Positions 33,622-42,516 of a stretch of DNA of 64,000 bases are shown here, in pieces (the stretch's first letter is position 1; each line of letters starts with the position of its first letter). The translations under genes and the position numbers were made by a program. Source of the stretch: Haloarcula salina. GTDB taxonomy: Archaea; Halobacteriota; Halobacteria; Halobacteriales; Haloarculaceae. Location of the stretch: the NCBI RefSeq assembly GCF_010119195.1, contig NZ_WRXL01000004.1, positions 1-64,000 on the forward strand. Direction: 5' to 3'. The notes under the pieces were generated by a model, which worked only from the letters and a program-made list of their open reading frames with translations, had not been told where the DNA came from and searched no databases.

Positions 33622-34341
33622 TTACTCGGCAGTCCCGCCCAGCAGTGACGCCGGCAGATTCTCACGAATTCCGTCGACGACTCGCTCGCCAGACGTCGTG
33701 TCTAGCGGCGGGACGGTCCACACCGGGCAGTCGGTCATCCGTTCGATGACGCCCGGGTTCGTCCGCTCGGCGGTCGTCGCTCCCTCGTACTGGTTACAGA
33801 CGACGCCGACCACCGGAACGCCGCGGTCGCGTAGCGCCCGGACGGTCAGCGCCGTGTGGTTCAGCGTTCCCAGGTCAGACCGGGCGACCACGAGCGCCGG
33901 GAGCGCCGCGTCCGCCACGAGGTCTAGCACTTCTTTTCCGTCCGCGAGCGGGACGCGCAGGCCGCCGATTCCCTCGACGACGGCTGTCTCGCAGGCGTCG
34001 ACGGTATCGGTGACGCCGCCGCGGATGTCGTCGTAGGCGAGGGGCTCCCCGGTCTCCGTCGCTGCGACCGCCGGCGCGAGCGGGGGTTCCAGGCGGCGCA
34101 GACAGACCGCGGCGTCGTCGGTGCCACAGACCGACGCGACGACACCCGCGTCGTCGTCCGGTGGGTGGCCGGTCTGGCAGGGCTTCACCGCGACGGCGTC
34201 CCGGCCGCGCTCGCGGAGCCAGCCGGTCAGGCCCGCCGTCACCACGGTCTTGCCGACGCCGGTGTCGGTCCCGACGACGAAGACGCCGTCGCCGACCGAG
34301 TGCTCGACGGGCGCGTTCGGTCCGCTAGCGTCGCCACTCAC
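33622..34341 (-). CDS. bioD: Dethiobiotin synthetase
   Basis: A 239-residue ATP-dependent carboxylase that makes dethiobiotin from DAPA. The P-loop FVVGTDTGVGKTVVTAGL covers residues about 17-34. AVKPCQTGHPPDDDAG and VVEGIGGLRVPLADG are the usual substrate loops. GTG start, overlapping the bioF stop by four bases. Confidence 0.93.
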   Translation of the reverse strand: MSGDASGPNAPVEHSVGDGVFVVGTDTGVGKTVVTAGLTGWLRERGRDAVAVKPCQTGHPPDDDAGVVASVCGTDDAAVCLRRLEPPLAPAVAATETGEPLAYDDIRGGVTDTVDACETAVVEGIGGLRVPLADGKEVLDLVADAALPALVVARSDLGTLNHTALTVRALRDRGVPVVGVVCNQYEGATTAERTNPGVIERMTDCPVWTVPPLDTTSGERVVDGIRENLPASLLGGTAE

Positions 34342-35549
34342 AGCGCGCCCACCTCCTCACCGGCCTCCCTGAACGCGTCCAGACACCGCGCGACGTCGTC
34401 GGCGGTGTGGGTCGCCATCGGCGCGACGCGGATTCGAGACGTTCCCTCCGGGACCGTCGGCGGCCGAATTGCCGGGGCGACGACGCCGCGGGCTTCGAGC
34501 CGGTCGGCCAGTTCGACGGCGTCGCCGCGGTCGCCGACCAGCACCGGGAGGATGTGCGTCTCGCCGAGGACCTCGTAGCCCATTCCCTCCAGGCCGTCGC
34601 GCAGCGTCGCGACGGTGTCCCAGAGGTCGTCGGCGCGGTCGGTCTCGCGTGCGATCCGCAGCGCTTCGCTGGCCGCTGCGGCGTTTGGCGGCGACAGTCC
34701 GGTCGAGAAGACGAACGACCGCGCGGCGTTCAGCAGGTACTCAACGAGCGCCTCGTCGCCGGCGACGTAGCCGCCCTGGCTCGCCAGCGCCTTCGAGAGC
34801 GTTCCCAGTTGCACGTCGACGCGGTCGCTCAGTCCCTCGCGCTGGACGACGCCGCCGCCGTCGTCGCCGAACAGGCCCGTCGCGTGGGCCTCGTCGACCA
34901 TCACCCACGCGCCGAACTCGTCGGCGGCGTCGCAGACGGCCGACAGCGGGGCGACGTCGCCGTCCATCGAGAACACGGAGTCCGTGACGACGAGCCACCG
35001 CTCGCCGTCCCCCTCGTCGGTACCGCCGTCCGCTCGCGCCCGCATCTCCGCGCGCAGGTCGTCGGCGTCGCAGTGGTCGTAGACGACCGTCTCGGCCGCG
35101 CCCACGCGACAGCCGTCGATGATCGAGGCGTGGTTCAGTTCGTCCGAGAACACCACGTCCGGCGCGAGCGCGTCGATGGTTCCGACGTTGGCCGCGTAGC
35201 CCGACGAGAAGGCGAGCGCTCGCTCCGCGCCCTTGCAGTCGGCGAGGTCGCGTTCGAGCGCCCGGTGGACGTGCGTGTCGCCGGTGACCAGCCGTGAGGC
35301 CCCCGCGCCGGTCCCGACGGTCCGCGCGGCGAGTTCGGACACCTGCTGGACGCGGCCGTCGTCGGCGAGGCCGAGGTAGTTGTTCGACGCGAAGACGACG
35401 GCCTCCTCGCCGAAGTCCGCCGGGTCCCCCTTCGGGTCGTCGGCGAACCGCGTTCGCGCCGCGACGGACTCCGCCACGTCCAGATGACGGCGGAGGCCGC
35501 GCTCCTCGCGCTGGTCGAGTCTCCCGTCGAGGTCGAATCCGTGGGTCAT
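34338..35549 (-). CDS. bioF: 8-amino-7-oxononanoate synthase
   Basis: A 403-residue PLP enzyme of the alpha-oxoamine synthase family. It condenses a pimeloyl thioester with alanine to give KAPA. Motifs include FASNNYLGLADD, SGYAANVGTIDAL, DELNHASIIDGCR and VDEAHATGLFG. The PLP Lys is in QLGTLSKALASQGGYVAG. Third gene of the bio operon, 21 bases after bioU. Confidence 0.93.
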   Translation of the reverse strand: MTHGFDLDGRLDQREERGLRRHLDVAESVAARTRFADDPKGDPADFGEEAVVFASNNYLGLADDGRVQQVSELAARTVGTGAGASRLVTGDTHVHRALERDLADCKGAERALAFSSGYAANVGTIDALAPDVVFSDELNHASIIDGCRVGAAETVVYDHCDADDLRAEMRARADGGTDEGDGERWLVVTDSVFSMDGDVAPLSAVCDAADEFGAWVMVDEAHATGLFGDDGGGVVQREGLSDRVDVQLGTLSKALASQGGYVAGDEALVEYLLNAARSFVFSTGLSPPNAAAASEALRIARETDRADDLWDTVATLRDGLEGMGYEVLGETHILPVLVGDRGDAVELADRLEARGVVAPAIRPPTVPEGTSRIRVAPMATHTADDVARCLDAFREAGEEVGAL

Positions 35550-35570
35550 GAAGTGCGATTCCGCGTCGGC

Positions 35571-36722
35571 TCAGAACCCGGGCATGAGGTCGGCGGGGCC
35601 GAACACGCCGTAGTGGCCCGCGCGGTTGTTTCGAACGCCGGCCTTCAGGTACCCCAGCGCCGGGCCGTTGACGTTCGCCTCCATGCTGGTCGCGTCGTCC
35701 AGTTCGAAGGTGTTCGTCCCCGTCTCGCCGTCGAAGGTCGTCCCGGTCACGCTGACCGTCGTGGTGGTGGGCTTCTCGTCGGAGCGCACGTCGAGGACGC
35801 CGCCGACGTGCACGTCCTCGGCGTCGCAGATGCCCGCGCGCTCCAGCAGCACGTCGTCGGCGTGCTCCATGTCGTGGAACTCCAGGACGCCGTCGTGCTC
35901 GTCGATGAGCGCCTCGATTTCGTCTTCGCTCATCTCGCGGGCCGTCTCGATGTCGTAGCCGTCGAGGTGGGCGATGTCCTCGCGGACGGTCCCGCGGTTG
36001 TCTTCGTAGCCGGATTTGAGGCCGACGCCCCACCAGATCTCGACCGCCTCGACCTCGACGAACGACTGGGCGGCCAGCGCGGCCGCGCCGGTCAGGAAGC
36101 CCGGCGTCGCGCCCGCCCCGCAGACGAACGTGATGCCGGACTCTCGCAGCAGGCCCTCGCGGTCGTCGAGCATGCCGATGACGCGCGAGCGTTTGAGCAC
36201 GTCGATCATCACGCCCTCGTAGTCGGCCTCGGCGAAGCGCTCGGCCACGCGCGGGATGAAGTCGTGTTCGAGGTTCGGGAGCGCCAGGAGGACGGCGTCG
36301 ACGGCGTCGCTTTCGGCGATGATGTCGTCGATGGGCGTCTCCGTGGGTTCGCCCTGTTCGCTGGCGACGATGCCGGACTGGTCGCCGTGTTGTTTGACGC
36401 CGCCACCCTCGACCGCGGCCGCACCGCCGTCGGAGGCGTAGTCGTCCGTTGGCGTCGCGGGCGTCGAACCGGACGCCTCGTCGGGGCCGCTGTCTCGCGG
36501 CTCGTCGCCGCTCGACTGTCCCGGGCCGCCCTGCGGCCCGCTCGCGATGTTGCCCTCCGTCGCGTCCAGCAGTTCGTCCACGTCCAGGCCGTCGTGGTCG
36601 ACGGCCACGCCGTTGCGGTCGCACGCTGCGACCGCCGTGAGACCGTCCTTGTGCTGTGAGACCTCGAGCGTCCGCCGTCCGATACCACCGGTGCCAAGCA
36701 CTGCAAAGCGTATGTCGTCCAT
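35571..36722 (-). CDS. bioU: BioU-like suicide enzyme (DAPA synthase), NAD(P)-binding
   Basis: A 383-residue oxidoreductase-like protein inside the biotin operon. Rossmann motif FAVLGTGGIGRRTLE lies at residues 6-20. A low-complexity insertion (about residues 55-115, Gly/Ser/Asp/Pro) interrupts the fold. DFIPRVAERF, YEGVMIDVLKRSRV and TFVCGAGATPGFLTGAAA follow. Cyanobacterial BioU converts KAPA to DAPA using its own active-site Lys as amino donor, in one turnover. Homologues exist in haloarchaea. No BioA is present in the window, and the Lys in DVLKRSR is a candidate donor. Assignment rests mainly on context and recollection of the family. Confidence 0.75.
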   Translation of the reverse strand: MDDIRFAVLGTGGIGRRTLEVSQHKDGLTAVAACDRNGVAVDHDGLDVDELLDATEGNIASGPQGGPGQSSGDEPRDSGPDEASGSTPATPTDDYASDGGAAAVEGGGVKQHGDQSGIVASEQGEPTETPIDDIIAESDAVDAVLLALPNLEHDFIPRVAERFAEADYEGVMIDVLKRSRVIGMLDDREGLLRESGITFVCGAGATPGFLTGAAALAAQSFVEVEAVEIWWGVGLKSGYEDNRGTVREDIAHLDGYDIETAREMSEDEIEALIDEHDGVLEFHDMEHADDVLLERAGICDAEDVHVGGVLDVRSDEKPTTTTVSVTGTTFDGETGTNTFELDDATSMEANVNGPALGYLKAGVRNNRAGHYGVFGPADLMPGF

Positions 36723-36723
36723 G

Positions 36724-37845
36724 TCAGTCGTCGGATTTGAGTTCCGCGTTGCTCTGTGCCGTTCCCGCCGCCGTCTCGGTTTCAGTCTGTGCGTCGTCGC
36801 TCGCGCGCTCCTTGACCGCCTCGGGGTCGAAGTCGTTGGCCTCGGTGTTGGGCTCCAGTCCGGCCTGCTCGACGATTTCGAGGTCGTCGGCCGCCGACTG
36901 GCCCTCCGTCGTGAGGTAGTCGCCGGTGAGCATACCGTCCGCGCCGGCCTCCAGCGCGGCCACCTGTCCGTCGGTGTCGAGGTTGACCTCGCGGCCGCCC
37001 GTCAGGCGCACGCGGGCCTCCGGGTGGAGCAGTCGGTACACCGCGATGGTCTGGACGACCTCCTCGGTCGTGATATCGGGAAGCCCCTGTTCGGCCATCG
37101 GCGTCCCCGCCACCGGGTTCAGGATGTTGACCGGGAGCGAGGAAATGCCGATCTCTTGGAGGGCCATCGCCGCGTCGACCCTGTCGGTCGGCGACTCGCC
37201 CATCCCGAGGATGACGCCGGCACAGAGGTCCATACCGGCCTCCTTGGCCACCCGAAGCGTCTGGACCCGCTTCTCGAAGGTGTGGGTCTGGACGACCTCC
37301 GGGAAGTACCGCGGCGAGGTCTCGATGTTGTGATTGTAGTGGTTCAGCCCCTCGTCGGCCAGGATGGCGGCCTCCTCCTCCGTGAGGATGCCGAGGCTGG
37401 CGTCGACTTCCACGTCCGTCTCGTCGCGCACGAGGCGGATGGCTTCGAGGACCTCTTCCCACTCCTCGGGGCGGTGCTCCTTCGAGACGCCCTTCTCGGC
37501 GACGACGATGCCGAAGCGCTGTGCGCCGTCGCGCTCGGCGCGCTGTGCGGCTTCCAGTATCGTCTCCGGGCCGAGAAAGCCGTAGTTCTCGATGCCGGTG
37601 TCGAAGTGGACCGACTGGGCGCAGAACCCGCAGTCCTCCGCGCAGTTGCCGGCCTTCGCGTTTACGATGGAACACGCGTCGACGGTGTCGTCGCCGAGGC
37701 GCGTGCGGACGTAGTCGGCCCCGGCCGCGAGCGCGTCGACCGGCTGTGCGATGAGCGCCAGTCCGTCCCGGCGGTCGAGGCGGTCCCCGTCCAGCACGCG
37801 AGCGACGGCCTCGTCTACCGTTCGGTTGCCCGTCTCGTAAACCAC
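36724..37845 (-). CDS. bioB: Biotin synthase
   Basis: A 373-residue radical SAM enzyme. The [4Fe-4S] motif is in AKAGNCAEDCGFCAQS (C-x3-C-x2-C), with YNHNIETSPRYFPEV and GGREVNLD as further family signatures. It inserts sulfur into dethiobiotin. I prefer the GTG at 37845 because it makes the protein start VVYETGNRTVDEAV, and CTTTATCC (about 37870-37877) at -27 is a TATA candidate. First gene of bioB-bioU-bioF-bioD. Confidence 0.93.
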   Translation of the reverse strand: MVYETGNRTVDEAVARVLDGDRLDRRDGLALIAQPVDALAAGADYVRTRLGDDTVDACSIVNAKAGNCAEDCGFCAQSVHFDTGIENYGFLGPETILEAAQRAERDGAQRFGIVVAEKGVSKEHRPEEWEEVLEAIRLVRDETDVEVDASLGILTEEEAAILADEGLNHYNHNIETSPRYFPEVVQTHTFEKRVQTLRVAKEAGMDLCAGVILGMGESPTDRVDAAMALQEIGISSLPVNILNPVAGTPMAEQGLPDITTEEVVQTIAVYRLLHPEARVRLTGGREVNLDTDGQVAALEAGADGMLTGDYLTTEGQSAADDLEIVEQAGLEPNTEANDFDPEAVKERASDDAQTETETAAGTAQSNAELKSDD

Positions 37846-37945
37846 ACTTCCAGTGTCGGTTGACGGTGGGATAAAGATTCGGGTGACCCGACCGCGGGCC
37901 GCCGCTTGGGGTATCGTTTTACCGGATCCGCCGCTACGCCCTCGC

Positions 37946-38761
37946 ATGGCAGAGACGACTGAGGTCGCCGCGGAACACGCCGGCGAGGACGGCCACGAGC
38001 ACCGGAGCCGCTGGCCGCTCGTCGCGGCGCTCGGGGCCGCCTCGCTGTATCTCGGCGTCGGCCTCGCGTTCGTCGGGCTGACGCTCGTTCCCACCATCGT
38101 CCCGCTCGTCCTCGGGAGCGTCGGCGCACTGGGTCTCGTCGTCGGGCTCGCGGGCTGGGCTAACGAGGCGTTCGTCGCGGACTACTTCGCGGACCACACC
38201 GGTCCGGGGTCGGAGGTCTACACCGGCGGAATGGTGCTGTTTCTGATCTCGGACGTGGCGACGTTCGCCGCCGGGTTCGTCTACTACGCCTTCGTCCGCG
38301 TCGGCGCGTGGCCGCCCGCGAATCTCCCGCACCTGCTCGGCTCGCTCGTCGCCGTCAACACCGCCCTGCTGCTGGCCAGCAGCGTCACGCTCCACTACGG
38401 TCACGAGGCGCTCGAACACGGCAACAGGCGGCGCTTTCTCGGCCTGCTCGGGGCGACGCTCCTGCTCGGCGTCGTCTTCCTCGGCGGGCAGGTGCTGGAG
38501 TACTACGAGTTCGTCGTCGGCGAGGGGTTCACGCTCTCATCGGGCGTGTTCGCGAGCGCCTTCTTCGGCCTGACCGGCCTGCACGGCCTGCACGTCTCGC
38601 TCGGCGTCGTGCTGCTCGGAATCGCGTTCGCACGAGCGCTGCGAGGACACTACGAACCTGGCCGCGACGCGGCCATCCAGACGACCGCGCTGTACTGGCA
38701 CTTCGTTGACCTCGTCTGGGTCTTCCTCGTCGTCGTGCTGTACGTCGGCGCGGCACTCTAG
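37946..38761 (+). CDS. coxC: Heme-copper oxidase subunit III
   Basis: A 271-residue membrane protein with about seven helices. LISDVATFAAGFVYYAFV contains the early acidic helix region, and HGLHVSLGVVLLG with TTALYWHFVDLVWVFL are the subunit III signatures. The ATG at 37946 was chosen as it gives a normal short N-terminus. It stands on the opposite strand from subunit I. Confidence 0.9.
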   Translation: MAETTEVAAEHAGEDGHEHRSRWPLVAALGAASLYLGVGLAFVGLTLVPTIVPLVLGSVGALGLVVGLAGWANEAFVADYFADHTGPGSEVYTGGMVLFLISDVATFAAGFVYYAFVRVGAWPPANLPHLLGSLVAVNTALLLASSVTLHYGHEALEHGNRRRFLGLLGATLLLGVVFLGGQVLEYYEFVVGEGFTLSSGVFASAFFGLTGLHGLHVSLGVVLLGIAFARALRGHYEPGRDAAIQTTALYWHFVDLVWVFLVVVLYVGAAL

Positions 38762-38768
38762 CGGGCGT

Positions 38769-39293
38769 TCACTCGGACCGCCTCGCCCGCTGTTCGAGCC
38801 GTATCAGCCGCCGGTACAGCGGCGGCGTCAGGATGCCGAGAACGCCCAGCGCGATGGCGAACACGCCGAGCGGGAACTGCAGCGGCGCGGCCTGGAAGCA
38901 GGTGTTCTCGGCGACGATAGTCACGTAGTGGTCCTCGCCCTCGTAGGAAACGAGCGCCCCGCGGCGGAACGCGTCGGCGTTGGGCACGTCGCCGACGACC
39001 TGCGCCTCGCCGACGGCGTCGTCGAGCGCCTCGCGGAACGCGGTCTGCTCGGCGTCGGAGAGGTCTTCGAACGCGAGCCGGGCGACGCGGGGTCGCGGCG
39101 TCTCGCCGCCGAAGCGCTCGGCCGTCATCTCCGGCGACTCGACGCCGATGGTCGGATTGCCGCAGTTCTCCAGGTCCGGTTCGAGGATGGCGTAGCCGCC
39201 GGGGACCGCGCCGGCGATGCCGACGGCGATGAGCAACACGCCGACGAACGGCGCGACGTACTGGAAGACCGTCGACTGCGACCCAGAGCTCAT
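38769..39293 (-). CDS. Membrane protein coupled to oxidase subunit I
   Basis: A 174-residue protein whose ATG overlaps the coxA stop by four bases. A helix at residues about 9-33 (YVAPFVGVLLIAVGIAG) and another at about 140-158 (FPLGVFAIALGVLGILT) bracket an extracellular domain with two Cys (NCGNP, NTCFQ). It resembles a haloarchaeal family I recall as DUF7979. Role in oxidase assembly is possible but unproven. Confidence 0.65.
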   Translation of the reverse strand: MSSGSQSTVFQYVAPFVGVLLIAVGIAGAVPGGYAILEPDLENCGNPTIGVESPEMTAERFGGETPRPRVARLAFEDLSDAEQTAFREALDDAVGEAQVVGDVPNADAFRRGALVSYEGEDHYVTIVAENTCFQAAPLQFPLGVFAIALGVLGILTPPLYRRLIRLEQRARRSE

Positions 39294-41575
39294 CGACGGA
39301 ACATCCCTCCGTCGGACCGGAACGCCTCGTCGGACTTGAGGAACTGGAACGTCACCGTCAGTCCGAGCCCGTACGCCCAGTGCGAGACGAGGACGAAGGT
39401 GAGATAGCCCACGAAGGCGAGCCCGCTCTGGCCGGTGTAGAAGGCGATGGCGAACCCGCTGGAGATGATGGTCGCGAACACCAGTCCGGTCTCGAACAGC
39501 AGGCGACCGGGCAGGTACTCGGAGAAGGCCAGGAAGATCAGCGGCCACGTGACGGTCCCGCCGACGAGGAACAGGACCGCGCCGACGGTCTGGTTCGCGC
39601 CCAGCCCGACCAGCTCGGAGATCTCGCCGAACGAGGCGGGGTCGAGGACGCCGATGAGGATCGCCGTGAGGAGGCCGCCGCTCATCAGCACCGTCCCGAC
39701 GAACCCGCCCACGGCCGCCATCCAGGCGTTCCGCGAGACGGTCTGTGCGACGGTCCCGACGCCGCCGGCCAGCCCGGTCGGCTCGCCCTCGGGTGCGTAC
39801 GAGCGCCGCCGCGTCTCCGGTTCGCTCGGCTCCATGTCGTAGCGCTCGATCATCCGCTTCTCGAACCACTGCCACTCGCGGGTGAACTGCCCGGTGCGCT
39901 TGAGACCCCACGGGTCGGTCGTCGACACCGGCGTCCCCTGCCAGTAGGAGGCGAGCATGTTGTACAGCCACAGCAGCGCGCTCAGCCCGATGACGTAGCC
40001 GCCGACGGTCGCGATCTGCTGGGCGAGCTGGTACTCCGGCGGGTAGATGGCCTGCCGGCGCGGCAGCCCCAGCCCGCCGATGACCAGCAGCGTCATGAAC
40101 GTCACGAACGAGCCGAAGACGATGAGCAGCGACTGGAACTTCGCCAGCCGCGTGTCGTACCACCGGCCGGTGATGAGCGGGTACCAGTAGTAGCTCGCCG
40201 CGATCATCAGGAACGGGATGATGCCGACGACGATGAGGTGGAAGTGGCCGACGACGTAGTAGGTCCCGTGGTACAGGATGTCGATGGGGATGACGGCGAG
40301 GAACACGCCGGTGACGCCGCCGATGATGAACGTCGAGATGCCGCCGGCACAGAGGATGAACGGGGCCGAGAGCCGGATATCGCCGTCCCACATCGTCGTG
40401 ATCCAGTTGAAGATCTTGATCGCGCTCGGGACGGCGATGGCGATGGAGACGGCCATGAACGAGAGCTTGATCCGCGGGTCCGCGCTCGTCGTGAACATGT
40501 GGTGGGCCCAGACGCCGAACGAGAGGACCCCCAGTCCGAGCGTCGAGTAGACGATGAACTGGTAGCCGAACAGTTTCCGGCCGACGAACTTCGGCAGGAT
40601 AGTGCTCATCAGCCCGGTGGCCGGGAGGAAGAGGATGTACACCTCCGGGTGTCCCCAGAACCAGAACAGGTGTTGCCAGAGGATCGGCCCGCCCCCCTGC
40701 GTGGCGAAGAAGGTCGTCCCGAGGTTCCGGTCTAACAGGAGCATCACGAGCGCGCTCCCGAGCAGCGGGAACGCGAACAGCGCGAGCCCGCTGGTGACGA
40801 GCATGTTCCACGAGAAGATGTCGAGGTTCGCCCAGGTCACGTCGTCGTCGCGCTCGTAGGCGACGGTCGCGATGAAGTTGATCGCGCCGACGGTCGTGGC
40901 GATACCGGAGAGGTGCAGGCCGAGCAACAGCAGGTCGATCTGCGGGTTCGGCTGCTGGACCGACAGCGGCGCGTACAGCGTCCACCCGACGCTCACCTCG
41001 CGGACGGTCAGGAAGAAGCGAATCGTCTCCTCGGGCAGGAACAGATTGAGTAGCTGGCCCGTCACCTGGATCAACAGCCCCATCCGGACGAGCACCAGCG
41101 CGGGCGGCAACAGCCAGAAGCCGACGGCGTTGACCCGCGGGAACGCCATGTCGTCGGCCCCGATGAGCAGCGGCAAGACGTAGTTCCCGATGCCGAAGAA
41201 CACGGGCAGGACGAAGAAAATCAGCATCGTCAGGCCGTGCGTCGTAAAGAGCGCGTTGTAGGTCTCCGGCGTCCAGATGTCCGCGGGCGGCGTCAGCAGC
41301 TCCGTCCGGAGCATCATCGCGTCCATGCCGCCCCACAGCGCCGCGACGGTCCCGAACGCGATGTACAGCAGGCCGATGTCGCGGTGATTCGTCGTCGTCA
41401 GCCAGCGGTACGCCGCCGACTGGATCCGTCCGATCTCGTAGCGGACCTCCTCGCGGGTGGTGTAGCCCCCGTCGCTCTCGGGCCGCGCCGCCCTGCGGTG
41501 TCGGACCCACACGAACGCCATCGACAGCGCGAGGAGCGCGAGCGCCGTTCCCTCGACTGCGGCCCGGTTCAGCAT
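39290..41575 (-). CDS. coxA: Heme-copper oxidase subunit I with C-terminal membrane extension
   Basis: A 761-residue catalytic subunit. The core shows TTHGLTMLIFF (haem a His), WFWGHPEVYILFLP (CuB His, cross-linked Tyr, D-channel Glu), GVWAHHMFTT (CuB His pair) and GHFHLIVVG (haem ligands). The HPEVY motif indicates an A1-type oxidase. The first 40 residues add a helix, and residues about 600-745 add four or five more (WMAAVGGFVGTVLMSGGLLT, LIFLAFSEYLPGRLLFETGL, SHWAYGLGLTV). This extension resembles a haloarchaeal domain I recall as DUF6789. Subunit III is a separate gene, so this is not a I/III fusion. Confidence 0.93.
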   Translation of the reverse strand: MLNRAAVEGTALALLALSMAFVWVRHRRAARPESDGGYTTREEVRYEIGRIQSAAYRWLTTTNHRDIGLLYIAFGTVAALWGGMDAMMLRTELLTPPADIWTPETYNALFTTHGLTMLIFFVLPVFFGIGNYVLPLLIGADDMAFPRVNAVGFWLLPPALVLVRMGLLIQVTGQLLNLFLPEETIRFFLTVREVSVGWTLYAPLSVQQPNPQIDLLLLGLHLSGIATTVGAINFIATVAYERDDDVTWANLDIFSWNMLVTSGLALFAFPLLGSALVMLLLDRNLGTTFFATQGGGPILWQHLFWFWGHPEVYILFLPATGLMSTILPKFVGRKLFGYQFIVYSTLGLGVLSFGVWAHHMFTTSADPRIKLSFMAVSIAIAVPSAIKIFNWITTMWDGDIRLSAPFILCAGGISTFIIGGVTGVFLAVIPIDILYHGTYYVVGHFHLIVVGIIPFLMIAASYYWYPLITGRWYDTRLAKFQSLLIVFGSFVTFMTLLVIGGLGLPRRQAIYPPEYQLAQQIATVGGYVIGLSALLWLYNMLASYWQGTPVSTTDPWGLKRTGQFTREWQWFEKRMIERYDMEPSEPETRRRSYAPEGEPTGLAGGVGTVAQTVSRNAWMAAVGGFVGTVLMSGGLLTAILIGVLDPASFGEISELVGLGANQTVGAVLFLVGGTVTWPLIFLAFSEYLPGRLLFETGLVFATIISSGFAIAFYTGQSGLAFVGYLTFVLVSHWAYGLGLTVTFQFLKSDEAFRSDGGMFRR

Positions 41576-41750
41576 GTCTGGGGCCGCTCCAGCGATGAGT
41601 CAGGTACCGTTCCAGTCACGCGACACATTACCGGAACCTGACAGGCGCACGAGTATAAAACCACGCGGGAAACCGAGACCGGGCGTGGCTCCGGCCGGCC
41701 CGCCGCCGCCTGGCCAAGTTATTTGACAGCGCGCTTGGAACTACACGCCA
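41576..41750. promoter_or_regulatory. Divergent promoter region between coxA and coxB
   Basis: A 175-base gap. GTTATTTGAC (about 41717-41726) lies about 28 bases before coxB. The TATAAAAC at 41654-41661, read on the minus strand as GTTTTATA, could serve coxA with a leader of about 50 bases. Confidence 0.5.
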
Positions 41751-42512
41751 ATGCGTCTCCGACGGAGCCTGGTCCGCCTGTGTCTCCTCGCTGTCGGTCT
41801 CTCGGCGCTCGCCGCCCCCGCCGCCGCCCAGTCGGTTAACCGGGCCGCCATCGACGAACTGAACGCACAGTTGCTGTACGTCGCACTGCCGCTCGCGCTG
41901 TTCGTCGAACTGACGCTGGTCTACGCCATCTACCGCTTCCGCGACAACGACGACCCGAGCCCGACCGTCGACGACCCCGCGCTCGAGATCACCTGGACGG
42001 CAGCGACGGGCGCGATCCTCGTCTTCGTCGGCATCTCCGCGTTCGTCGTCATGGCGAATCCCTACATCACGCCCGCCGCGGCCCAGGCCTCGACGCCGGG
42101 CGACGCCTTCGCCGACGACCACGAGGTCGACGTGCTGGCCTACCAGTGGGGCTGGGAGTTCTCCTATCCCGAGGCGAACGTGACGACGGAGGAGCGACTC
42201 GTGATCCCGGCGAACCGGAACGTCACGTTCCGGCTCCGATCGGCCGACGTGATACACGCCATCTACATCCCCGACCTCGGCGTCAAGCAGGACATCTTCC
42301 CCGGCCGGACGCTGACCGCGCGGACGCACGCGACCGAACCCGGCGAGTACCGACTGTACTGCGCGGAGCTGTGTGGGTCGGGCCACAGCAGGATGAACGC
42401 CACCGTCGTCGTGAAGAACCAGACCGCGTACGACGCGTGGGTCGAGAATCAGACCGCAACGGCGGAGAATCGAACCGCGACGACCGAGAGCCGGATCGCG
42501 ACGGCCCGGTGA
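41751..42512 (+). CDS. coxB: Heme-copper oxidase subunit II (CuA)
   Basis: A 253-residue protein with a hydrophobic signal or first helix (residues 5-27), two further membrane helices and an external cupredoxin domain. VLAYQWGWEFSYP contains the electron-entry Trp. The CuA site YCAELCGSGHSRM (about residues 203-215) has both Cys, His and Met. The tail is rich in Asn-x-Thr sequons. It is the site of electron entry, probably from halocyanin. Confidence 0.93.
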   Translation: MRLRRSLVRLCLLAVGLSALAAPAAAQSVNRAAIDELNAQLLYVALPLALFVELTLVYAIYRFRDNDDPSPTVDDPALEITWTAATGAILVFVGISAFVVMANPYITPAAAQASTPGDAFADDHEVDVLAYQWGWEFSYPEANVTTEERLVIPANRNVTFRLRSADVIHAIYIPDLGVKQDIFPGRTLTARTHATEPGEYRLYCAELCGSGHSRMNATVVVKNQTAYDAWVENQTATAENRTATTESRIATAR

Positions 42513-42516
42513 GCGG

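Noticed and set aside
38769-41510. 913-codon minus-strand frame
   Set aside because: Only its last 174 codons are the real gene (38769-39293). The rest is out of frame with oxidase subunit I.
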